A stretch of 64,000 bases of DNA from assembly GCA_964566055.1 (NCBI GenBank), contig CAZMHI010000020.1, positions 1 to 64,000 on the forward strand, written 5' to 3'. A program made the translations under genes and the position numbers. Positions 58,481 through 64,000 of this stretch are shown here, piece by piece. Under the pieces are notes generated by a model, which saw nothing but the letters and a program-made list of their open reading frames with translations, did not search any database and was not told the origin of the DNA. This stretch comes from TMED23 sp964566055. GTDB lineage: Bacteria > Pseudomonadota > Alphaproteobacteria > Rhodospirillales > UBA2165. Each line of letters opens with the position of its first letter. Within the stretch, counting starts at the first letter, position 1.

Positions 58481-58951
58481 CTACCTTAGCAAAACCTGAT
58501 GCGTAAATTTATCACCATCACTGACGGTAATTTGCTTGAAGCCAAGCATTTTGGCCAGATCAAAAAACGTCAGGATTGTCTCAACTTTAAACTTCTTGAA
58601 AATCGGTGACCTGCGGGCAACTGCTGTCATGGTCGCCAACAGCGCCCTGGCCCGATAGATCGTATCCAGCTGATTGGCAAAATTGCTGACGATAATCATT
58701 TTTTGCGCATCAAGCCCCTTGGCAAAAATAGCATATTGCGGTGGATAAGGCCGTTTATGCAGCCCACTGGTCAATCCATTGATAAAGGCCAAACGCGTAG
58801 CCCGGCTGTTTTTCGGCAATTCACGCGCTCGCGCCCGATAAGTCTCGATCCTTTCGGGCTTGGGGTAATAGTAGCCGGCATGACGATCCGCCGCACTAAC
58901 CTGCCCCGACAATAATAAGCCCAGGAAAACGAAAACCGAAAGCCTGATCAT
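58481..58951 (-). CDS. Small secreted protein of pccB operon, often labelled MobA-like
   Basis: The start is the ATG at 58951, which overlaps the pccB TGA (ATGA); an in-frame ATG nine codons upstream lies inside pccB. The 156-residue protein has a signal peptide MIRLSVFVFLGLLLSGQVSA followed by ADRHAGYYYPKPE. Homologues beside pccB are, from memory, often called molybdopterin-guanine dinucleotide biosynthesis protein A, which a secreted protein of this size does not support. It has no recognised catalytic residues. Confidence 0.72.
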   Translation of the reverse strand: MIRLSVFVFLGLLLSGQVSAADRHAGYYYPKPERIETYRARARELPKNSRATRLAFINGLTSGLHKRPYPPQYAIFAKGLDAQKMIIVSNFANQLDTIYRARALLATMTAVARRSPIFKKFKVETILTFFDLAKMLGFKQITVSDGDKFTHQVLLR

Positions 58952-60480
58952 AGAGGGATATTCCCGTGCTTCCGCCACGGAATTTCCATCTTCTTATTTT
59001 TGAGCATACGAAGCGAACGGGCAATCCGCCAACGCGTATTATGGGGCATGATGACATCATCAATATAGCCACGCGCACCGACCCGGAAAGGGTTGGCAAA
59101 CTGAGCCTGATAATCTTTTTCCCGCTCGGCAATCTTATCTTCATCATCCATATCGGCCCTGAAAATAATCTCGACAGCCCCTTTCGAGCCCATCACGGCG
59201 ATCTCGGCGCTCGGCCAGGCGAAATTAACATCACCGCGGAGATGCTTTGAGCCCATGACGATATAGGCACCGCCATAGGCTTTCCGCGTGATCAGCGTAA
59301 CTTTCGGCACGGTTGCTTCGGCAAAGGCGTAAAGCAGTTTGGCGCCATGCCGGATCAGCCCGCCATATTCCTGCGCTGTCCCCGGCAAAAAGCCCGGCAC
59401 ATCAACCAATAAGATTATCGGTATGTTAAAGCAGTCGCAGAAACGGATAAACCGCGCCGACTTAACCGAGGCATCGATATCCAAACAGCCGGCCAGAATC
59501 TTAGGCTGGTTAGCGATAATACCGACAGTCGAGCCTTCGATGCGGCCAAAGCCGGTCACCATGTTGGCGGCAAAGTTCGGCTGCAACTCAAAGAAATCGC
59601 CTTCATCCACAAGTTTGATGATCAGTTCCTTAACGTCATAAGACTCGTTAGGATTGTCGGGCACCAAAGTATCCAGCGACGGCTCCTGCCGGTCAGCGGG
59701 ATCATCGGTGGGCCGGATCGGCGAATACTCTTTATTATTAGAGGGCAAGAAATCCATGAAGCGGCGCAATTGCTCAATCGCATCAACGTCATTTTCAAAG
59801 GCCAGATCGGCCACGCCGGATTTGCTGGTATGGGTCATCGCCCCACCAAGCTCTTCCTGGGTAACCTCTTCATGGGTCACAGTTTTGACCACATCCGGGC
59901 CAGTGACAAACATGTAAGAAGTGTCTTTGACCATAAAGGTAAAATCGGTCACAGCCGGTGAATAGACCGCACCACCGGCACAGGGCCCCATAATGGTCGA
60001 GATTTGCGGGATAACGCCAGACGCCATAACATTGCGGGCAAATACTTCGGCATATCCGGCGAGAGCCGAGACGCCTTCCTGGATACGCGCGCCACCTGAA
60101 TCATTGAGCCCGATGACCGGTGCGCCAACCTTCATTGCCTGATCCATAATCTTGCAGATTTTTTCTGCGTGAGTTTCCGATAGCGATCCGCCAAATACTG
60201 TAAAATCCTGGCTATAGACAAAAACCGTCCGGCCATTAATCGTGCCATAGCCGGTCACCACGCCATCACCGGGGACGGTATTTTCCTCCATACCGAAATC
60301 GGTCGAGCGATGTTCGACAAACATATCCCATTCTTCAAATGTATCGGGATCAAGCAGCAGATCAATGCGTTCTCTGGCCGAAAGTTTGCCGCGCTTATGT
60401 TGCGCATCGACGCGCTTTTTGCCACCGCCGGCTCGCGCCCGGGCGCGCCGTTCTTCTAATTGCCGGATGATTTCATACAT
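58948..60480 (-). CDS. pccB: Propionyl-CoA carboxylase beta subunit (carboxyltransferase)
   Basis: The 510-residue protein has the two crotonase-like carboxyltransferase halves. GARIQEGVSALAGYAEVFARN (near 131-151) and GPCAGGAVYSPAVTDF (near 165-180) form the N half. In the C half, LLVDVPGFLPGTAQEYGGLI (near 357-376) is followed by KAYGGAYIVMGSKHL. It transfers the carboxyl from biotin to propionyl-CoA. The pccA partner is at 33758-35779. The start is supported by an AGG-type site. Confidence 0.93.
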   Translation of the reverse strand: MYEIIRQLEERRARARAGGGKKRVDAQHKRGKLSARERIDLLLDPDTFEEWDMFVEHRSTDFGMEENTVPGDGVVTGYGTINGRTVFVYSQDFTVFGGSLSETHAEKICKIMDQAMKVGAPVIGLNDSGGARIQEGVSALAGYAEVFARNVMASGVIPQISTIMGPCAGGAVYSPAVTDFTFMVKDTSYMFVTGPDVVKTVTHEEVTQEELGGAMTHTSKSGVADLAFENDVDAIEQLRRFMDFLPSNNKEYSPIRPTDDPADRQEPSLDTLVPDNPNESYDVKELIIKLVDEGDFFELQPNFAANMVTGFGRIEGSTVGIIANQPKILAGCLDIDASVKSARFIRFCDCFNIPIILLVDVPGFLPGTAQEYGGLIRHGAKLLYAFAEATVPKVTLITRKAYGGAYIVMGSKHLRGDVNFAWPSAEIAVMGSKGAVEIIFRADMDDEDKIAEREKDYQAQFANPFRVGARGYIDDVIMPHNTRWRIARSLRMLKNKKMEIPWRKHGNIPL

Positions 60481-60531
60481 GGAATTGCCTCATATTATTC
60501 TTATAACGTTTTACTATTACCTGATCCGGCC

Positions 60532-61248
60532 TCAACTTGCCAGCAACTCTAAAAACAGGGCCGAATCTGCAATATCTGCGCGAATTCGCTCATGCCGTTC
60601 CAGCGCCTCCGCATCTTCTCCCCAAATCTCCATTTGATGTTTTTCCTCCAGCACGGATTTCTCAAACATCGCCGCGGCGGTAAGGCGCCGACGCTGCATA
60701 CTAAAAGCGAGAACAAGCGAGCCCGCCGCTGCAGCTGCATTACTCACTCCCATCAATTCAAAATCATCGAGCTCGTTCAGTGCAGTCTGCAGGGCTAATA
60801 AAGCATTTTCTGGCTGGTTAATCGGCAATATGCCGGTGGTCACGGCAAGCTCGGCAGACAATTCCTGCTTGGCCCAATCAAGTTCCGGCTGCCAAGATGC
60901 CTGTTGGCGCTGCACCAATTCAGCCGGCTCCTCGGCGCGGTAGCATAAAAGATCAGTTTCGGCGATTTTGAGAGTAATGCCGATGACCTCATCGCGGTTA
61001 TTTATAAGCCGATCAATCGCCGTCGCTGACAATTTGCAGAGCGGCATCGAATGTGGATCAATGGTTTCGGCCTGCGCTTCCCACTCAGCCGCCATGGCTT
61101 CGGCTAACGGCCGGCTGCCAACGGCTAGTTCACTTCCAGCGGGTGTTTTCACCGGGCGTCCATCGAGGCCAACACCGACCAGACCACCGGCGCTTTCAAT
61201 AACTCCAGCTTCTTTGTAAAAGCGTTTTGCCCCCGACCATTCCGCCAT
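60532..61248 (-). CDS. ATP12-family F1-ATPase assembly chaperone
   Basis: The 238-residue protein matches ATPAF2 homologues. KRFYKEAGVIESAGG (near 8-22) leads to the LDGRPVKTPAGSELAV segment (28-43). LAEAMAAEWEAQAETIDPHSMPL (near 48-70) is followed by LLCYRAEEP, and the segment WQPELDWAKQELSAEL lies near 119-134. It helps assemble the F1 alpha subunit. It occurs next to pccB in many alphaproteobacteria, as here. Confidence 0.9.
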   Translation of the reverse strand: MAEWSGAKRFYKEAGVIESAGGLVGVGLDGRPVKTPAGSELAVGSRPLAEAMAAEWEAQAETIDPHSMPLCKLSATAIDRLINNRDEVIGITLKIAETDLLCYRAEEPAELVQRQQASWQPELDWAKQELSAELAVTTGILPINQPENALLALQTALNELDDFELMGVSNAAAAAGSLVLAFSMQRRRLTAAAMFEKSVLEEKHQMEIWGEDAEALERHERIRADIADSALFLELLAS

Positions 61249-61261
61249 TCAGATTACTCTC

Positions 61262-63526
61262 TCATTTGCCGCCAAAGAGGGATTTGAGCGAACTGCCGAT
61301 CCCTTCAGTGATACTTTTTACCGGGTTGCTGGATTTTTGCTCAGCCGGCGCCTTTTGTGGGGCAGGCTGTTTTCCGGATTTGGCCTGTTCCAGCGCCGCC
61401 ACACAGGGGTTTTTATCACCACTTCCCTTACTCACCGTTAACGCCAAGAGCGCCACTGGGTTCACCACACTGAAGGCTAGACCCGCAATACCTTTCAACA
61501 TAGCTGTCGTGCTGGGCAAAGCGGTCGGTGACTTGAGCGTGCCGCCGATATCGATCGGTGTCGCCAGACTTACCAGGCTGGCATCTTTGGGTTGCGGTTT
61601 GATTTTCATATCAAGCTTTTCGTTGCGCAGATCGATTTTACCGCCGCCGCTGATCGTCATCTTCTCGGTATCAAACAGCATGCCGGTATTGGTGGCGATA
61701 CCTTGCTTGATATCAAAGCGATTAACCAAGCAGTTAATCTTGGTAGCACCACCGCCGCCTGGCACCATAGCTTTGAGCAAATCTGCAGCAAGGAAGTCCA
61801 GATATTTACTCGCCACCTCACCTTCATTCATGATGATTTCGGTATTGCCGTTAAGCCCGGCCATAATCTGACGCAGCGATGCACCGGAACCGTTGAGCTT
61901 GATCTTGGTATCAACTGTGCCTGAGAGTAAATCACTGACCGCCATATCTTTAAGCAGCTTACCAATGTCGGTTCCTTTGGCGCTAAAATTGACCGACAAT
62001 TTCGGACGCCTTACCGATGCATCGAGATCAACCTTACCAGACATCTTGCCTTTGGAAAAAACCGCCTCAAAGGGAGCGAGCGCCAGCTTGCCGTTTTTCA
62101 AATTGAGGCCTGCACTGACATCATTTATGGGCGCACCGCTGACAACAATTTTCTTGCCCAAAAACTTAAATCTCAGATTTGCCGCTTTTAAGCCATCAAG
62201 CGGCAAAGGATCATTGGGAAACACCCGGCCATCATCCTTTTTAGCTGCTTTGGGCGCCTCCGTTTGTGGCAGGGCAGCCAGGATATCGGCCAAATTAAAA
62301 TTGTTGGATTTCAGGGCGATCTGGATATCCGGCACTTTAGTTTTAAGTGAAGCCAACACGTTACCACTGAGATCACTATCACCGAGCTTAAGTATAAGAT
62401 TATCGACAGCGTGGTCACCACGGGGATTGCGATAGACACCAGCAATTTCATAAGGCGGTGCTTTGGGTAGTTTCATCCCTGCCAGATCAGAAAATATACC
62501 AAGATCATTGCCCTTGGCGGCAAAGCTCACGCTGAAGACAGGTTTCGCCGGCAGGTTGGAAATTTTACCGTCACCCGATATTTCCAAATTAGCTGTTGGT
62601 CCAATGGCATATTTAAGATCCGAAAGATCAATTGCTGCCGCTGTTCCCTGAATCCGAGCCGATACCTTTAAGGCTCCCAGCTTGGGCAATTTTAAATCAG
62701 ATAGTAGCGGCGCCAGTTTGGCCGCCTGATCAACTGTTTTGTTGATATCTTCACCGTCTATGGCAGCGACGATATCCATTTTCTGTTCGCTGAGCGGGCG
62801 GGCGATATTTCCTTTTAGGTTAACGGTAGCAGCCAGCGCTTTAGCGGTTATATCGAATTTGTAGCTCGAAGGGTCCAGCATGAGCCGTTCTAGAGACGGC
62901 AAGCCGCCTGTGACTTCGAAGGGTATGCCATTGTAACCGCCTTTGAGGTCCACCAGCATAGATCGATTGGCGCTTTCCGCATCAATTTTTAGCGCCTTTA
63001 GACTGAGCTCTATGGCCTCACCGCTTTGACCATCTTTAAAATTGAAGCTGCCGTTTTCAATTAATAACTGGCTGAGCACTGGAATAGTTGCCGCACCCTC
63101 ACTCTCTGCGGTCTGCGGTTTTTCCGCTTTACTCTCGAACACCCAATTTCCAAGACCTTTAGCATCTGATTCGAGCTGTATGTCAGGTTCAATCAAAACT
63201 ATTTTGGTAAGCCGGATATCGCCTTGCAAAAGCGGCATAAGTTCAAGCCCGGCTTCCAGTTTTTTAAGCGACAATAAGTGCGGCGCACTTGCCCAGCTGG
63301 CATTGGCGAAAGTGACGTCATTCATCACCAAACTCGGCACCAGCGAGATTTCCAGATCGAGCTTACCTTTGATTTTAAGCTCACGTCCCGTGGCGTCTTT
63401 CACCTGGGCGCCTAAGAAATCACGTATTTCCGCAGGGTCGGTTGCAGATAAAATGGCTACGCCCGCGGCAATGATAGCTACCACAACGACAATAAGGCCG
63501 GCAAATATTCGAATTGCTGTTTTCAT
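61262..63526 (-). CDS. AsmA-family membrane-anchored protein
   Basis: The 754-residue protein has one N-terminal membrane helix (IRIFAGLIVVVVAIIAAGVAIL, residues about 5-26). The AsmA opening GRELKIKGKLDLEISLVPSLVM follows with alternating beta-repeat segments, and the C-terminal AsmA_2-like part has GNTEIIMNEGEVASKYLDFL near 570. Such proteins lie in the periplasm and are thought to carry lipids to the outer membrane. The C-terminus is Lys/Pro/Ser-rich. The start has a GGTGAGAG site. Confidence 0.85.
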   Translation of the reverse strand: MKTAIRIFAGLIVVVVAIIAAGVAILSATDPAEIRDFLGAQVKDATGRELKIKGKLDLEISLVPSLVMNDVTFANASWASAPHLLSLKKLEAGLELMPLLQGDIRLTKIVLIEPDIQLESDAKGLGNWVFESKAEKPQTAESEGAATIPVLSQLLIENGSFNFKDGQSGEAIELSLKALKIDAESANRSMLVDLKGGYNGIPFEVTGGLPSLERLMLDPSSYKFDITAKALAATVNLKGNIARPLSEQKMDIVAAIDGEDINKTVDQAAKLAPLLSDLKLPKLGALKVSARIQGTAAAIDLSDLKYAIGPTANLEISGDGKISNLPAKPVFSVSFAAKGNDLGIFSDLAGMKLPKAPPYEIAGVYRNPRGDHAVDNLILKLGDSDLSGNVLASLKTKVPDIQIALKSNNFNLADILAALPQTEAPKAAKKDDGRVFPNDPLPLDGLKAANLRFKFLGKKIVVSGAPINDVSAGLNLKNGKLALAPFEAVFSKGKMSGKVDLDASVRRPKLSVNFSAKGTDIGKLLKDMAVSDLLSGTVDTKIKLNGSGASLRQIMAGLNGNTEIIMNEGEVASKYLDFLAADLLKAMVPGGGGATKINCLVNRFDIKQGIATNTGMLFDTEKMTISGGGKIDLRNEKLDMKIKPQPKDASLVSLATPIDIGGTLKSPTALPSTTAMLKGIAGLAFSVVNPVALLALTVSKGSGDKNPCVAALEQAKSGKQPAPQKAPAEQKSSNPVKSITEGIGSSLKSLFGGK

Positions 63527-63541
63527 AATCTCTCACCAAAG

Positions 63542-64000
63542 TTAAATTTGAGACATTTCCTCAAGAACAGCAAAGAGCTCTTTATAACTATCGACGACGG
63601 TATGTGCTCCGGCTTCGAGCAGTTCACCTGCTTCATGGTAGCCCCAGCTGACGCCAATAGCCTTGGTTCCGGCATTAACTGCCATAGTTATATCATAAGT
63701 GGTATCACCGACCATGAAAACACAATCCGCGTCTACACCCGTCTCCCGCATGGCATTATGGAGCATTTCAGGATTAGGCTTACCGGCGGCACTGTCCGAC
63801 GTTTGCTTGGTTACAAATAAATCCATCATATTGTGAATTTCGAGTACATGATCCAATCCAACCCTGGCTTTACCGGTCGCCACCCCCAAAATCCAACCAG
63901 CCTGATCAAGAGCGCGTATAACTTCATCCGCATCCGGATAGAGCGGGTCATGGAATTCGCCTGCTTTTCGAGCGGCAGTCGCCAACCGTCTGTAAGTTGC
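63542..64000 (-). CDS. HAD-family phosphatase, C-terminal part (phosphoglycolate-phosphatase-like)
   Basis: The frame is open to the right edge, and its last 153 codons are in view. An apparent start at a TTG at 63985 is only an in-frame Leu, since the reading continues to the edge (ATYRRLATAARK). It has the family's cap/core signs: LYPDADEVIRALDQAGWILGVATGKAR (motif II Thr), KPNPEML (motif III Lys) and FMVGDTTYDITMAVNAG (motif IV Asp pair). The substrate is likely a small phosphate ester. It is the first gene in view of the run through AsmA to pccB. Confidence 0.82.
   Translation of the reverse strand, partial: ATYRRLATAARKAGEFHDPLYPDADEVIRALDQAGWILGVATGKARVGLDHVLEIHNMMDLFVTKQTSDSAAGKPNPEMLHNAMRETGVDADCVFMVGDTTYDITMAVNAGTKAIGVSWGYHEAGELLEAGAHTVVDSYKELFAVLEEMSQI

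Noticed and set aside
61893..62435. Plus-strand 180-codon frame within the AsmA gene
   Set aside because: It is an antisense shadow; Ser/Leu-rich with no domain signal.
1..64000. CRISPR array, prophage, insertion sequence or toxin-antitoxin pair
   Set aside because: No regularly spaced direct repeats, transposase, integrase or phage structural genes were seen on either strand.

Overview
The window reads as chromosome of an alphaproteobacterium, with mid-range base composition (near 50% G+C by eye). Supporting markers are an ATP12-type F1 assembly factor, DUF1194 and DUF2007 proteins, an MlaA homologue, a glyQ-glyS-ppdK run, a TAXI-type TRAP transporter, propionyl-CoA carboxylase and the palindromic intergenic repeats typical of that class. 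A marine Rhodospirillales-like lineage is my inference. I see no phage, insertion sequence, CRISPR array, plasmid function or recognised defence system. Two genes (glyS and a LigB-type dioxygenase) carry single frame breaks, so base-level consensus errors are possible.

Layout. (1) 1-7184, minus strand: a tightly overlapping surface-glycan cluster of five glycosyltransferases plus an asparagine-synthetase-like amidotransferase, followed by a small membrane protein. (2) 7313-20130: mostly housekeeping. It holds YgfZ, a methyltransferase, an esterase, a PPOX flavoprotein, then ppdK, glyS (broken), glyQ, a VOC protein, an S49 peptidase, a tRNA m6A-type methyltransferase and a polyprenyl diphosphate synthase. 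(3) 20237-35779: transport and central metabolism. It holds tRNA-Pro(CGG), an SLC13 carrier, a TauE exporter, MgtE, malic enzyme, two orphan periplasmic binding proteins, a GST, a PAS-only protein, tRNA-Leu(GAG), LipB, a degenerate CZB-GGDEF protein, acylphosphatase and PccA. (4) 36033-48636: envelope and signalling genes (two DUF1194 VWA proteins and a remnant of a third, MlaA, a class III cyclase with TPRs) surrounding a catabolic block at 38815-44071. That block holds an HpaB-like monooxygenase, an extradiol dioxygenase, an acyl-CoA ligase and a ketopantoate-reductase-like enzyme. (5) 48940-58471: a second catabolic block with a TAXI-TRAP uptake system, a cysteine hydrolase, an HxlR regulator, an AhpD-like protein, a two-subunit molybdenum hydroxylase, a GST and a DOPA-dioxygenase-like protein. 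(6) 58481-64000: pccB, the ATP12 chaperone, a large AsmA protein and the start-truncated end of a HAD phosphatase.

The two catabolic blocks together hold the enzyme classes needed to import, hydroxylate, ring-open and hydrolyse a phenolic or N-heteroaromatic compound. This is an inference. The most interesting regulatory signals flank these blocks. Upstream of the monooxygenase is a short aromatic-rich leader ORF that overlaps a terminator-like hairpin. Upstream of the HxlR/AhpD-like pair is an array of GTAC half-sites forming two palindromes.
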